DNA of 64,000 bases from Phycicoccus sonneratiae (GCF_016887965.1 NZ_JAFDVD010000003.1:62001-126000), one strand, 5' to 3'. Counted from the first letter of the stretch, positions 43,135 through 52,574 are shown. Notes: generated from the sequence alone by a model not told the origin. Program-made: numbers and translations.

Positions 43135-43767
43135 TCAGGCGCCGACCGTCCACTTCTCGCCGTCCCAGTAGCGGGTGCGGCGTCGGCTGTTGGGGGCCGG
43201 GTACCAGCCGGGCTCGAGGCCGCGCGAGGAGTTGTGGGTCTTGACGACCCGGTGCGTGTGGAACGCGGGGACCAGTGCGGCGAGCACCCCGACGCAGGTG
43301 CCGACGGTGAGCAGCCAGAGGCCGAGGCCGGCCTCGAGGGTGGCACCGCGCAGGCCGGAGACGAGGAGGGGGGCGTCGGCGGTGAACCACGTGGGGCGGC
43401 CGACGACGGACAGGGGGTCGAGGACGAGCACCCACATGACGAACGCGACGAAGGCCGCGGCGCTCAGCCCGATGAGGGCCGCGACCCGCCACACCGGTCC
43501 GACGTACTTGACGCGGGTGAGGACGAGCGCGATGCCCATGACGCCGGCCCAGACGGCGGTGAGGACGACGTAGCTGCGGAACGAGCCGGCGAGCGAGACC
43601 GCGCCGTCGTCGAGGCCGAGCCCGAGGGCGCTCCACAGCTCGGGCGGGACGCTGCCGCCGGAGACCCGGAAGACGGGGAACAGCGTGCCGGCCATCGCGA
43701 GCGCGGCACCGGCGCCCATCGCCACACCGGCGATCGCGTGGCTGCGTGTGTGTCTGACCTCGGCCAT
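43135..43767 (-). CDS. DUF2510 domain-containing membrane protein
   Basis: The 210-aa product has four hydrophobic segments (about 11-31, 64-84, 92-115 and 147-168) and ends in a DUF2510 motif, WYPAPNSRRRTRYWDGEKWT, the short Trp-rich tail frequent in actinobacterial membrane proteins. Function unknown. GGAGGAGGAAGGAG precedes the ATG. Confidence 0.82.
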   Translation of the reverse strand: MAEVRHTRSHAIAGVAMGAGAALAMAGTLFPVFRVSGGSVPPELWSALGLGLDDGAVSLAGSFRSYVVLTAVWAGVMGIALVLTRVKYVGPVWRVAALIGLSAAAFVAFVMWVLVLDPLSVVGRPTWFTADAPLLVSGLRGATLEAGLGLWLLTVGTCVGVLAALVPAFHTHRVVKTHNSSRGLEPGWYPAPNSRRRTRYWDGEKWTVGA

Positions 43768-43877
43768 CTCGCTCCTTCCTCCTCCGTCGAGGTGAGTGTG
43801 ACACCGAGGTCCCGGAATCGAGCACAACTCGCGAAAAGTCCGGTCCGGACGGCCGAGAGGCCCCGATCCGCGCGTGC

Positions 43878-45317
43878 TCAGGCGCCCGCCGACGCCGCGG
43901 CGCCGCGCACCAGGGACCACAGCGCCTCGACGTCGGCGCGCTCGGTGGCCTCGGCGCCGATGCTGACCCGGACCATCCAGCGCCCGTCGAGCCGGCTGGC
44001 CCCGAGGAAGGCCCGCCCGGAGTCGTTGACCGCGTCGACCCAGGCGAGGGTGTGGGCGTCGAGGGCGTCGCCGTCGAGGGGCTCGCCGTCCGGGCCGACC
44101 GGCTCGTGCCGGATGCAGACGGTCTGCAGCTCGACGGGCGCGAGCACCCGCCAGCCTGGTTCGGCCTCGACCTGCCCGGCGAGCCACCGGGCGTTCTCGA
44201 GGTCGCGGCGCAGCCGGGCCCGGATGGCCTCGACGCCGTCGAGCCGCAGGTGGAACCACAGCTTGAGGGCCCGGAACCGCCGCCCGAGCGGGATGCCCCA
44301 GTCCTTGTACTGCACCACCTCGGCGTCGGTGCTCGCGCGCAGGTAGCTCGGAGTCGTCGACATGACGGACACGAGGTGGTCGACGTCGCGGACGTAGAGG
44401 AGGGAGGTGTCGAGGATCGTCCCCATCCACTTGTGCGGGTTCCACGCGAGCGAGTCGGCGTCGTCGACGCCCGCGAAGAGGTGCGCCATCTCGGGCAGCA
44501 GCATCGCCGAGCCGGCCATCGCCGCGTCGACGTGCACCCAGGCGCCGTGCTCGCGGGCGACCTCGACGATCGCCGGCACGGGGTCCATCGCCGTCGTGCC
44601 GGTCGTGCCGACGGCGGCGACGACGACCGCCGGCGTGCGTCCGGCGGCGGCGTCCTCGGCCATCGCCCGGCGCAGGGCGGCGGGGTCCATCGCGTAGGTG
44701 ACCGGGTCGACGTCGACGAGGCGGAGGTTGTCGGCACCGAACCCCGCGAGGAGCGCCGCCTTCGGCACCGAGCTGTGCGCCTGCGGCGAGGTGTACGCGA
44801 CGAGCGGTGCGTCGAGGGACTGGAGGCCGCCCCGGTGCTCGGAGCCGTCGCTGGCCCGCTCGCGGGCGGCGAGCATCGCGACGAGACAGGCCGTGGACGC
44901 GGTGTCCTGGATGGCGCCGCGCCACTGCGGCGACAGGCCGCACAGCTCGCGCAGCCAGTCGGTGACGACCTGCTCGACCTCGGTGAGCGCCGGCGCCGAC
45001 TGCCACGTGATGCCGAGGGCGCCCACTCCCCCGGACGCGATGTCGCCGAGGACCGAGGCGAGGCTCGCGTTGCTCGGGAACCAGCCGTAGAACCCCGGGT
45101 GCTGGGTCTGGGTGACGCCGGGGACGACGACGCGGTCGAGGTCGGCGAGCACGTCGGCGAACGGTTCGGGGGCCTCCGGGGCGCGGATCGGGAGGGCGGC
45201 GCGCACCTCGCCCGGGCGAACCTGGGCGGCGACCGGGAGGTCGGGGACCCGCGCCCGGTGGTCGGCGATCCAGTCGATCAGCTCGTGTCCGGCGGCGCGG
45301 AACTCCTCGGGCGTCAT
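43878..45317 (-). CDS. group II pyridoxal-phosphate-dependent amino acid decarboxylase
   Basis: The 479-aa protein belongs to the aromatic-L-amino-acid decarboxylase family. PLP lysine is K296 (AWNPHKWMGT), and GFYGWFPSNASLASVLGD, HVDAAMAGSAMLLPE and SPQAHSSVPKAA with the ring-stacking histidine are present. Substrates in this group include tryptophan, DOPA, tyrosine and diaminobutyrate; sequence does not separate them. ATG 45317 gives the family's typical start (MTPEEFRAAGHELIDWIADH); ATG 45326 would add three residues. No transporter or regulator is adjacent. Confidence 0.88.
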   Translation of the reverse strand: MTPEEFRAAGHELIDWIADHRARVPDLPVAAQVRPGEVRAALPIRAPEAPEPFADVLADLDRVVVPGVTQTQHPGFYGWFPSNASLASVLGDIASGGVGALGITWQSAPALTEVEQVVTDWLRELCGLSPQWRGAIQDTASTACLVAMLAARERASDGSEHRGGLQSLDAPLVAYTSPQAHSSVPKAALLAGFGADNLRLVDVDPVTYAMDPAALRRAMAEDAAAGRTPAVVVAAVGTTGTTAMDPVPAIVEVAREHGAWVHVDAAMAGSAMLLPEMAHLFAGVDDADSLAWNPHKWMGTILDTSLLYVRDVDHLVSVMSTTPSYLRASTDAEVVQYKDWGIPLGRRFRALKLWFHLRLDGVEAIRARLRRDLENARWLAGQVEAEPGWRVLAPVELQTVCIRHEPVGPDGEPLDGDALDAHTLAWVDAVNDSGRAFLGASRLDGRWMVRVSIGAEATERADVEALWSLVRGAAASAGA

Positions 45318-45381
45318 GGGCGCCATTCTGCCCACGCGCGGTGCGCCCGGCGTCCCGCGCCCCGACCACTCGCCCGGCCCG

Positions 45382-45462
45382 ACCCCGCACGTGCGGGGTC
45401 ATCGCTGTCCGAACCGGGGTGCGACAGCGATAACCCCGCACGTGCCGGGTTGTCGCTGTCCG
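45382..45462. repeat. two 30-bp palindromic repeat units, REP-like
   Basis: Units at 45382-45411 and 45433-45462 are 27/30 identical. Each holds a CCCGCACGTGCGGG-type palindrome followed by TCGCTGTCCG. Between them ATCGCTGTC and GACAGCGAT form an inverted repeat. The block fills the space between the decarboxylase and lpdA, and may act as terminator of lpdA. Confidence 0.6.
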
Positions 45463-45471
45463 GTCCGGCGG

Positions 45472-46869
45472 TCAGAGGTTGATCATGTGACCGGCGATGC
45501 CCTCGACGGCCTCCTTGACCGCCTCGGACAGCGTCGGGTGCGCGAAGACGTTGCGCGACACCTCGTCCGCGGTGAGGTCCCACTTCTGCGCGAGGGTGAG
45601 CACGGGCAGCAGCTCGGTGACGTCGGGGCCGATCATGTGGGCGCCGATGATCTCGTTGTGCTCGGCGTCGGCGACGACCTTGACGAACCCGACGGCGTCG
45701 CCGAGACCCATCGCCTTGCCGTTGGCGGAGAACGGGAACTTCGCCGTCTTGACGTCGTACCCCTTCTCCTTCGCCTGCGCCTCCGAGTAGCCGAACGAGC
45801 CGATCTGGGGGTGGCAGTAGGTGGCGCGCGGGATGAAGTCGTACTCGACGGGCATCGTCTCGGCGCCGGCGAGGTGCTCGGCGGCGACGACGCCCTGGGC
45901 CTCGGCGACGTGCGCGAGCATGAGCTTCGCGGTGCAGTCGCCGATGGCGTAGACGTTCTCGACGTTGGTGCGGCCGTACTCGTCGACGGCGACGGCGCCG
46001 CGCTCGGTGAGCTGGACGCCGGTGCTCTCGAGCCCGTAGCCCTCGGTGCGCGGCGCGAAGCCGATGGCCGACAGCAGCTTGTCGGCCTCGAGCACCTGCT
46101 GGTCACCACCGGCGGCCGGCGAGACCGTCACGCGCACACCGGAACCGGTGTCCTCGACGGACTCGACCTTGGTGCCGAGCATGACCTTCACGCCGAGCTT
46201 CTTGTAGTGCTTGAGGAGCTCCTTGGAGACCTCCTCGTCCTCGGTCGGGACCATCCGGTCGAGGAACTCGACGATGGTGACGTCGACGCCGAAGTTCTTC
46301 ATGACGTAGGCGAACTCGACGCCGATGGCGCCCGAGCCGGCGATGACGATCGAGCCGGGGAGGTTCTCGTCGAGGATCTGCTCCTCGTAGGTGACGACGT
46401 TCTGGCTCACCTCGACGCCGGGCAGCATCCGCGTGACCGCACCGGTGGCGATGATGAGGTGGTCGAAGGTCAGCTGCCGGGTCTCGCCGTCGTTGAGGGC
46501 GACGTCCATCGAGGTGGCGCTGGTGAGCGTGCCCCAGCCGTCGATCTCCTCGATCTTGTTCTTCTTCATGAGGAAGTGGACGCCCTTGACGATGCCGGCC
46601 GACACCTTGCGCGAGCGGGCGTGCGTGGCGCCGTACCTCATCGTCGCCTCGCCCTCGATGCCGTAGAGCTCCTTGTCGTGCTGGAGCGTGTGGGCGAGCT
46701 CGGCGTTCTTGATGAGCGCCTTGGAGGGGATGCAGCCGACGTTGAGGCAGACCCCGCCCCAGTACTTCTTCTCGACGACGGCGACCTTCTTCCCGAGCTG
46801 GGAGGCGCGGATCGCCGCGACGTACCCTCCGGGACCAGCACCGAGCACCACGACGTCGAAGTCAGCCAT
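45472..46869 (-). CDS. lpdA: dihydrolipoyl dehydrogenase
   Basis: E3 flavoprotein of the 2-oxo-acid dehydrogenase complexes and glycine cleavage: reoxidises dihydrolipoamide with NAD+. The 465-aa protein has the FAD-binding [14 protein letters not shown], redox disulfide C41/C46 ([13 protein letters not shown]), NAD-binding [19 protein letters not shown], and the active-site histidine in [15 protein letters not shown] 46869 lies 7 nt after a TAGGCT box. It is not grouped with E1 or E2 genes. Confidence 0.95.
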   Translation of the reverse strand: MADFDVVVLGAGPGGYVAAIRASQLGKKVAVVEKKYWGGVCLNVGCIPSKALIKNAELAHTLQHDKELYGIEGEATMRYGATHARSRKVSAGIVKGVHFLMKKNKIEEIDGWGTLTSATSMDVALNDGETRQLTFDHLIIATGAVTRMLPGVEVSQNVVTYEEQILDENLPGSIVIAGSGAIGVEFAYVMKNFGVDVTIVEFLDRMVPTEDEEVSKELLKHYKKLGVKVMLGTKVESVEDTGSGVRVTVSPAAGGDQQVLEADKLLSAIGFAPRTEGYGLESTGVQLTERGAVAVDEYGRTNVENVYAIGDCTAKLMLAHVAEAQGVVAAEHLAGAETMPVEYDFIPRATYCHPQIGSFGYSEAQAKEKGYDVKTAKFPFSANGKAMGLGDAVGFVKVVADAEHNEIIGAHMIGPDVTELLPVLTLAQKWDLTADEVSRNVFAHPTLSEAVKEAVEGIAGHMINL

Positions 46870-46876
46870 GACCGTC

Positions 46877-46882
46877 AGCCTA
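46877..46882 (-). promoter_or_regulatory. lpdA leaderless -10 box
   Basis: TAGGCT on the minus strand, 7 nt before the lpdA ATG, 25 bp downstream of the PBP2 stop codon. This makes lpdA an independent transcript. Confidence 0.6.
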
Positions 46883-46907
46883 TCGGGGCGGTGGCGGGCT
46901 CCGGCGC

Positions 46908-48890
46908 TCAGCCCAGGCCGCGCAGCGTGAGGTGCACCGCACGGGCCACCGGGCCGGCGGTCGAGCCGCCGTTGCCGCCCTGGGCGACGACCGCGGCGAC
47001 GACCCATCGGGGGCGCTCGGCCGGCGCGTAGGAGACGAACCACGAGGTGTCGCGCCGGCCGACGACCTCACCGGTACCGGTCTTGCCCGCGATCGTCCAG
47101 TCGTCGGGCACCGAGCGGAAGACCCCGGCGGCGGTGCCGGTGGTCGTCACGCCGACGAGGGCCCCGCGCAGGTAGCGCAGGGTGGGGGCGGCGATCGGGA
47201 CCGCCCGGGTGGGTCCGGGCGCCACGACGGACCGTGCGCCGGACGCGGGGTCGACGAGGGCGGCCGCCACCCGCGGCGTGCGCGCGGTGCCGCCGTCGGC
47301 GATCGCCCCGTAGGCGACGGCCATCTGCAGCGGGGTCGCGAGGAGGTCGCCCTGCCCGATGGCGAAGTTCGCGGCGTCCCCGGCGCGCAGCTGCCACCCG
47401 TGCTCGCAGTTCTCGCGGGCGACCTCGGTGAGGAAGGTGCGCCGCTCCCGGTCGGTGACCTCTGGGTACCCGGTGCGGGCCCGGCGGCACAGCTCGCCGC
47501 GCTGCTCCTCCCACGTGGCCTTGCGCCAGGCGCGGTCCGGGACCCGGCCGGCCGACTCGTGGGGAAGGTCGATGCCGGTGCGGGCGCCGAGGCCGAGTCC
47601 CCGGGCGGTGTCGACGAACGGGTCCGGGGTCGAGGCCGCCGCCGACACGCCCCCCTCCTGCTGCCAGGCCCGCTCGGCGAGCGCGTAGAACACCGTGTCG
47701 CACGAGATCTCGACCGCCCGGCGCAGCGTGATCAGCCCGTGCGCGGTCGTCTCGTGGTTGCGGAAGTCGCGGTCGCCGATGCGGTACACCGCGGGGCAGT
47801 CGTAGGTGCCGGACAGGGAGGCGCCGGCACTCACCGCCGCCGCCACCGAGGCGGGTTTCATCGTGCTCGCGGGGGCGAGCGCGACGTCGGTGGCGCGTGA
47901 GAGCAGCGGGGTGCCGGACGCGGGGTCGGTGAGGGCCCGGTAGTCGTCCGCCGAGATGCCTCCGGTCCAAACGTTGGGGTCGTAGGTCGGCGCGCTGGCC
48001 AGCGCCGCGACCGCCCCGTCGCGCGGGTCGAGGACGACGACACCGCCGGAGTCGGCCGGCCAGCCGCGCGTCCGCGCCCGGGCCATCTCGTGGGCGAGCG
48101 CCGCCTCCGCGGACGCCTGGACGACCGCGTCGAGGGAGGTGACGAGGTCGCGCCCGGGCACCGGCTCGGTGCGCGAGACGACCCGGGTGACGAGGCCGCG
48201 CGCGTCGACGGCGACGACGGTGCGTCCCGGGGTGCCGCGCAGCTCGCGGTCGTACTGCTGCTCGAGCCCGGCGCGTCCGACGAGGTCGTCGGCGGCGAGG
48301 GTCGGGTCGGCGGAGAGGTCCTGCGGGCCGACCCGCCCGAGGTAGCCGAGCACCTGGGCGGCGCTCGCCCCCTCCGGCCGCGGGTAGGAGCGCACCGGCT
48401 CCGAGGTCACGGCCACCCCGGGGAAGCGCTCGGGCCGCTCGACGAGGGTCAGCGCGCGGGCGGGGTCGACGTCGGTGGCCAGCGGGACGGGCACCTGGGG
48501 AGAGCCCGCCCAGCAGGACGGGGCCGCGGGGGCGCCGTCCTCCCCGCAGAGCCAGGTGCGTCCGAGCAGGTCGTCGGCCTCGAGGCCGAGCACGTCGGCG
48601 ACGGCCCGCACCTCGGCCTCGGCCGCCGGGCGGTCGTCGGCGACGACCCGGCGCTCGAGGGTGACGACGGTGCTCACCCGGTTCTCGGCGAGCACCCGGC
48701 CGGCGCGGTCGAGGATGCGCCCGCGGAGCGCGGGGACGACGAGCGTGCGGGTGTCGAGGGGCGAGGCGCCGGCCGCGGCGGCCCCGGCCAGCTGCACCTG
48801 CCCGAGCCGTCCGACGAGGCCGGTGAAGACGAGGACGACGACCGCGACGAGGGCGACGAGGCGCCCGTGGTGGGCGGTGGGGCGCCTCAC
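46908..48890 (-). CDS. mrdA: penicillin-binding protein 2 (class B transpeptidase)
   Basis: Transpeptidase that cross-links peptidoglycan during lateral growth, working with MreBCD. The 660-aa protein has one N-terminal membrane helix (about 10-32), a PBP dimerisation region, and the catalytic set S342-T-M-K345 (APASTMKP), the SCD motif in [11 protein letters not shown], and K603-T-G (AGKTGTGEV). The GTG start overlaps the mreD stop (GTGA), so it is the last gene of mreB-C-D-mrdA. A RodA gene is not in the window. Confidence 0.94.
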   Translation of the reverse strand: MRRPTAHHGRLVALVAVVVLVFTGLVGRLGQVQLAGAAAAGASPLDTRTLVVPALRGRILDRAGRVLAENRVSTVVTLERRVVADDRPAAEAEVRAVADVLGLEADDLLGRTWLCGEDGAPAAPSCWAGSPQVPVPLATDVDPARALTLVERPERFPGVAVTSEPVRSYPRPEGASAAQVLGYLGRVGPQDLSADPTLAADDLVGRAGLEQQYDRELRGTPGRTVVAVDARGLVTRVVSRTEPVPGRDLVTSLDAVVQASAEAALAHEMARARTRGWPADSGGVVVLDPRDGAVAALASAPTYDPNVWTGGISADDYRALTDPASGTPLLSRATDVALAPASTMKPASVAAAVSAGASLSGTYDCPAVYRIGDRDFRNHETTAHGLITLRRAVEISCDTVFYALAERAWQQEGGVSAAASTPDPFVDTARGLGLGARTGIDLPHESAGRVPDRAWRKATWEEQRGELCRRARTGYPEVTDRERRTFLTEVARENCEHGWQLRAGDAANFAIGQGDLLATPLQMAVAYGAIADGGTARTPRVAAALVDPASGARSVVAPGPTRAVPIAAPTLRYLRGALVGVTTTGTAAGVFRSVPDDWTIAGKTGTGEVVGRRDTSWFVSYAPAERPRWVVAAVVAQGGNGGSTAGPVARAVHLTLRGLG

Positions 48891-49375
48891 CCGAACCGCC
48901 GCCGGAGGACGGCCCGCTCGGCGCCGACGACGAGCGGCACGACGAGCGCGGCGAGGGTGGCCGTGAGGAGGCAGCGCACCCCGACCTCGAGCAGGTCGAC
49001 CGGGGCCCGGACGGCGAGGGCCCGCAGCACGTCGAGGCCCTCGACGAGGACCGCCGCCGCGAGGGTGGCACCGGCGACCCGGGGCGCGGCGACCGGACCG
49101 GTGACCCGCAGGCGGCCGGCGAGCAGCCCCGCGGCGCCGTAGGCCAGGGCGTGCAGGCCGAGCACCGCCGCCCCCGGCGGGACGAGGTCGAGGACCCATC
49201 CGCCGAGCAGGCCGGCCAGCCCACCGGCGACCGGCCCGCGCCACAGGGCCCACGCGACGACGAGGACGAGGACGAGGTCGGGCACGGGCGCCACGTGCCG
49301 CGCACCGAGGGTGACGGCGAGCACGCCGGCCACGACGAGGGCGGCGACCCGCAGGAGCAGGCCGAGGGGTCCCAT
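48887..49375 (-). CDS. mreD: rod-shape-determining protein MreD
   Basis: The 162-aa integral membrane protein has five or six hydrophobic helices and a lone conserved-type RGPVAGGLAGLLGGWVLDLVPPG loop characteristic of MreD. It couples MreB/MreC to the elongasome. Its ATG shares a base with the mreC stop (TGATG), and its stop overlaps the PBP2 start. Confidence 0.9.
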   Translation of the reverse strand: MGPLGLLLRVAALVVAGVLAVTLGARHVAPVPDLVLVLVVAWALWRGPVAGGLAGLLGGWVLDLVPPGAAVLGLHALAYGAAGLLAGRLRVTGPVAAPRVAGATLAAAVLVEGLDVLRALAVRAPVDLLEVGVRCLLTATLAALVVPLVVGAERAVLRRRFG

Positions 49376-50202
49376 CAGCCGCTCCCCGTGGCGGTCGGGC
49401 GCGGCGTGCTGCGTTGGGGGTCGACGACGACGCCGACGACGTCGAGGGTCGCGGGGTCGACCGCCGGCTCCAGCGTGCCGGTGGCCGCGAGGCGGCCGGC
49501 GGCGGGCGCGACCGAGCCGACGGTCCCCACGCGGATCCCGGCGACGAAGGGTCGCCCCCCGGCGCTGCCGAGCGTGGTGACGGGGTCACCGGCCGCCATC
49601 GCACCGGCCCCGACGAGGCTGAGCGACATCGAGCCGGGCGGTGGCGGCGCGGCCCCCTCCGCCGCCGAGCCGGATGCCTCCCCGAGCACCCCGGCGGACC
49701 CGACCCGGACCCCGACGGTGACGTCCGGGCCGCCGAGGAGCAGGACGTCGCAGGTCCACGGCGCGACGGCGACGACCCGTCCGACGAGCCCACCGGCGGC
49801 CACGACCGTCCGGTCGACCTCGACGCCGTCGCGCGACCCGACGTCGAGGGTGACGCGCTCCGGGCCGGCCGGGCCCGGGGCACCGACCCCGACGACCCGC
49901 GCGAGGACGAGCGGCCGCCCCTCGAGCGCGGGGTCGGAGAGCAGCGCGCGGGCGTCGGCGGACTCGGCGAGCCGCCGGTCGGCGTCGGCGAGCCGGGTCC
50001 GCAGCTCGGTGTTCTCGGCCCGCAGCCGCGAGGCCTCGTCCCCGCCCGGACCCGCGACCCGCTCGAGCGGCCCGAGGCCCGCGGCCGCGAGCGTGCGGAC
50101 GGGCGAGAGGTCGAGGGCGCCGGAGAGGTCGGCGAGAACGACGAGCACGGTGAGGAGCGCGGCGGCCACGGCCAGCCGGCGGGGGGTCGGGCGGTGCCTC
50201 AC
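49375..50202 (-). CDS. mreC: rod-shape-determining protein MreC
   Basis: The 275-aa protein has one N-terminal membrane helix (about 10-30), a coiled coil (EASRLRAENTELRTRLADADRRLAE) and a beta-rich extracytoplasmic domain (VTLDVGSRDGVEVDRTVVAAGGLVGRVVAV). It recruits PBP2 to the MreB scaffold. GTG overlaps the mreB stop (GTGA). Confidence 0.92.
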   Translation of the reverse strand: MRHRPTPRRLAVAAALLTVLVVLADLSGALDLSPVRTLAAAGLGPLERVAGPGGDEASRLRAENTELRTRLADADRRLAESADARALLSDPALEGRPLVLARVVGVGAPGPAGPERVTLDVGSRDGVEVDRTVVAAGGLVGRVVAVAPWTCDVLLLGGPDVTVGVRVGSAGVLGEASGSAAEGAAPPPPGSMSLSLVGAGAMAAGDPVTTLGSAGGRPFVAGIRVGTVGSVAPAAGRLAATGTLEPAVDPATLDVVGVVVDPQRSTPRPTATGSG

Positions 50203-51233
50203 GGCCGCCGGGTGTCGACGAGGACGCGCTCGAGGGTCCCGAACTCCTCGACGCACCGGCCGGCGCCGCGGGCCACCGCCCGCAGCGGGTCCTCGGCGGC
50301 GCGCACGGGGACGCCGAGCTCGTGCGAGAGCCGCTCGTCGAGGCCGCGCAGGAGGGCGCCGCCGCCCGTCAGCGCGATGCCGCGGTCGACGACGTCGCCG
50401 GCGAGCTCGGGCGGGCAGACGTCGAGCACGGTGCGGACGAGCTCGACGACCTGCGCGACCGGGGTCTCGATCGCCCGGCGCACCTCGGCCGACCCGATGG
50501 TGACGGTCTTCGGCAGGCCCGTGACGAGGTCGCGGCCGCGGACCCGTTCGGAGAGCTCGTCGCGCAGCGGGAACGCCGACCCCGCACCGATCTTCAGCTG
50601 CTCGGCGCTGGACTCCCCGAGCAGGAGGGAGTACTCGGACTTCACGTGCGCGACGATCGCGTCGTCGATCTCGTCGCCGCCGATGCGCACGGTGCGCGAG
50701 GTGACGAGGCCACCGAGGCTGATGACGCCGACGTCGGTGGTGCCGCCGCCGATATCGACGACCATCGACGCCCGCGTCTCGTCGACCGGCAGACCGGCCC
50801 CGATGGCCGCCGCCATCGTCTCCTCGATGACGTAGACGCGCCGGGCGCCCGAGCGCAGCGTGGCGTCCTCGAGGGCGCGGCGCTCGACGCTCGTGATGTC
50901 GCTCGGGACGCAGACGACGACGCGGGGGCGGACGAGCCGCGAGGGGGCCACCTGGTCGACGAACCAGCGGATCATCCGCTCGGTGACGTCGGCGTCGGAG
51001 ATCACCCCGTCGCGCAGGGGGCGCACCGCGGTGACCGTCTCCGGGGTGCGGCCGAGCATGTCCTTGGCGCGGCGCCCGGCCGCGACGAGCTGGCCGGTGC
51101 CGGCGCGGACGGCGACGACCGAGGGCTCGTCGAGGACGACGCCGCGGCCGCGCTCGTAGACGACGGTGTTCGCGGTGCCGAGGTCGATCGCGAGGTCCCT
51201 CCCCCGGACCCATCCCGCCGACCACCCAGCCAT
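50199..51233 (-). CDS. mreB: rod-shape-determining protein MreB
   Basis: Actin-like cytoskeletal ATPase guiding lateral wall synthesis. The 344-aa protein has DLAIDLGTANTVVY, IEETMAAAIGAGLPV, VVDIGGGTTDVGVISLGG and GIALTGGGALLRGLD, the standard actin-fold nucleotide sites. ATG 51233 lies 7 nt after TAGCCT with no ribosome binding site, so the operon start is probably leaderless. Presence of mreBCD points to a rod-shaped or irregular-rod cell, or to a specialised use as in sporulating actinomycetes. Confidence 0.96.
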   Translation of the reverse strand: MAGWSAGWVRGRDLAIDLGTANTVVYERGRGVVLDEPSVVAVRAGTGQLVAAGRRAKDMLGRTPETVTAVRPLRDGVISDADVTERMIRWFVDQVAPSRLVRPRVVVCVPSDITSVERRALEDATLRSGARRVYVIEETMAAAIGAGLPVDETRASMVVDIGGGTTDVGVISLGGLVTSRTVRIGGDEIDDAIVAHVKSEYSLLLGESSAEQLKIGAGSAFPLRDELSERVRGRDLVTGLPKTVTIGSAEVRRAIETPVAQVVELVRTVLDVCPPELAGDVVDRGIALTGGGALLRGLDERLSHELGVPVRAAEDPLRAVARGAGRCVEEFGTLERVLVDTRRP

Positions 51234-51240
51234 GGCCAGC

Positions 51241-51246
51241 AGGCTA
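51241..51246 (-). promoter_or_regulatory. mre operon leaderless -10 box
   Basis: TAGCCT on the minus strand, 7 nt before the mreB ATG. Confidence 0.65.
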
Positions 51247-51356
51247 GGTCGGTCCGGGAGTGCCTCCGCGACGCAACGCCGGGGGCGGGCGGGACACGTC
51301 GGCATCCGCGTGACGCGTGTGACGCCTGATGCCGATGGGGCTCCCGAGACGAGGAC

Positions 51357-51442
51357 ACTTTCTCTCCGGATGCCGGAAGGTTCAGTGACCTGCCGGTTGC
51401 AAGCGGCAGGTCACCGAAGGAACCGGCAGCCGGAGAGAAAGT
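51357..51442 (-). terminator. 86-nt nested hairpin downstream of ndk
   Basis: Outer arms (ACTTTCTCTCCGG, 51357-51369 with 51430-51442) and inner arms (TGACCTGCCG, 51386-51395 with 51404-51413) are perfect; the 16-nt segments between pair at 10 of 16 positions. The loop is GTTGCAAG. It begins 12 bp past the ndk stop codon and is unusually long for a terminator. Confidence 0.7.
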
Positions 51443-51453
51443 TGAGGCTCGGG

Positions 51454-51876
51454 TCAGAGCTCGGGGAACCAGATGCCGATCTCGCGGGCGGCCGACTCCG
51501 GGGAGTCCGAGCCGTGGACGATGTTCTCCTGGACCTTCCGGCCCCAGTCTCGGCCGAGGTCGCCGCGGATGGTGCCGGGCAGCGCCGCCGTCGGGTCCGT
51601 GGCCCCGGCGAGGGCCCGGAAGCCCTCGATGCACCGCTCGCCCTCGATGACGACCGCCGTCACCGGACCGCTGGACATGAACTCGCACAGCGGCTCGAAG
51701 AAGGGCTTGCCGACGTGCTCCTCGTAGTGCACGTGCAGCCGGTCGAGGTCGGGCGTGAGCACCTGGAGGGCCACGAGCCGGTAGCCCTTGGCCTCGATGC
51801 GGCGCAGCACCTCCCCGGTGAGGCCCCGGGCGAAACCGTCGGGCTTGACGAGGACGAGCGAGCGTTCTGTGGTCAC
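51454..51876 (-). CDS. ndk: nucleoside diphosphate kinase
   Basis: Transfers phosphate from NTPs to NDPs through a phosphohistidine. The 140-aa protein is of normal length; the active-site histidine is H121 (ENIVHGSDS), and the N-terminal ERSLVLVKPDGFARG is standard. The GTG start sits 6 nt after TAGGCT with no ribosome binding site. It lies directly downstream of the DUF4233 gene, the usual neighbour. Confidence 0.96.
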   Translation of the reverse strand: MTTERSLVLVKPDGFARGLTGEVLRRIEAKGYRLVALQVLTPDLDRLHVHYEEHVGKPFFEPLCEFMSSGPVTAVVIEGERCIEGFRALAGATDPTAALPGTIRGDLGRDWGRKVQENIVHGSDSPESAAREIGIWFPEL

Positions 51877-51882
51877 GCCGCC

Positions 51883-51888
51883 AGCCTA
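51883..51888 (-). promoter_or_regulatory. ndk -10 box overlapping the DUF4233 stop codon
   Basis: TAGGCT on the minus strand, 6 nt before the ndk GTG. Its first three bases are the TAG stop codon of the upstream DUF4233 gene. Confidence 0.6.
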
Positions 51889-52284
51889 CTCAGCGGCGGC
51901 GGCGCCCTCGGCGGCGCGTCGGGCGCTCAGCGCATCGACCCGGGTGCCCTGGACGAGCAGGAGCACCCAGAGGGCGGTGAAGACGACGGCGACCCCGACC
52001 ATCGCCGGCACGAGCAGCGCGCTCGCCCACGTGAGGACCTGCACGAGCCACCCCAGCGGCAGGCCGACCGGCCCCCGCATCAGGCCCGCGGCGACCACCG
52101 CGAGGGCCGCGAGCCCGAGCCCCACCCAGAGCAGCCGTCCGCCGTCGGCGGCCCGGTCGTCGGCGATGGCCAGGGCCCGCACGACGAGGGCGAAGAACGA
52201 GAGCACGACGGCCTGCCCCACGAGCGCCACCGCGAGCAGCCGGTAGGTGAACTTCCCCGTCGTGCCGACGAGCGGCAGCCTCAC
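51886..52284 (-). CDS. DUF4233 membrane protein
   Basis: The 132-aa product has four hydrophobic helices. The family is found in actinobacteria between folC and ndk, with no known function. GTG 52284 overlaps the stop of the L7/L12-like gene (GTGA). Here folC is about 6 kb away rather than adjacent. Confidence 0.82.
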   Translation of the reverse strand: MRLPLVGTTGKFTYRLLAVALVGQAVVLSFFALVVRALAIADDRAADGGRLLWVGLGLAALAVVAAGLMRGPVGLPLGWLVQVLTWASALLVPAMVGVAVVFTALWVLLLVQGTRVDALSARRAAEGAAAAE

Positions 52285-52568
52285 CGGGCGTCCCCGCCGT
52301 GCTTCCAGCGGTAGGTCTCGACGGCGGTCTTCGACTCCTTGAGCCCGGCCCCGGTCGCCTCGCGGTAGAGCTTGATCGCACCGATCAGCTGGTCCTGGGC
52401 GAGCTGGACGTCGATGGCCTGCTGGGCCTGCTCGGGCAGCTCCTCGACCGGTGTGAAGCTGACGTGCGAGCGCAGTGACGGCCCGGTGCCGTCCCGCAGC
52501 GCCCGGACGACGAACCACACGGCGGCCACCACGGCGACGAGCAGGAGGAGCTTGACGAGGGGGCTCAT
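52281..52568 (-). CDS. small membrane-anchored L7/L12 C-terminal-domain-like protein
   Basis: The 95-aa protein has an N-terminal membrane helix (SPLVKLLLLVAVVAAVWFVV, residues 2-21) and a soluble C-terminus with the ribosomal L7/L12-like helix-turn-helix IGAIKLYREATGAGLKESKTAVETY (about 62-88). Similar short proteins combine a membrane anchor with this domain; function unknown. A TACGCT box lies 6 nt before the ATG. It is coupled to the DUF4233 gene by a GTGA overlap. Confidence 0.78.
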   Translation of the reverse strand: MSPLVKLLLLVAVVAAVWFVVRALRDGTGPSLRSHVSFTPVEELPEQAQQAIDVQLAQDQLIGAIKLYREATGAGLKESKTAVETYRWKHGGDAR

Positions 52569-52574
52569 GCCTCC

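Noticed and set aside
45382-45462. CRISPR array
   Set aside because: Only two imperfect repeats with palindromic cores and one 21-bp spacer; no cas genes nearby.
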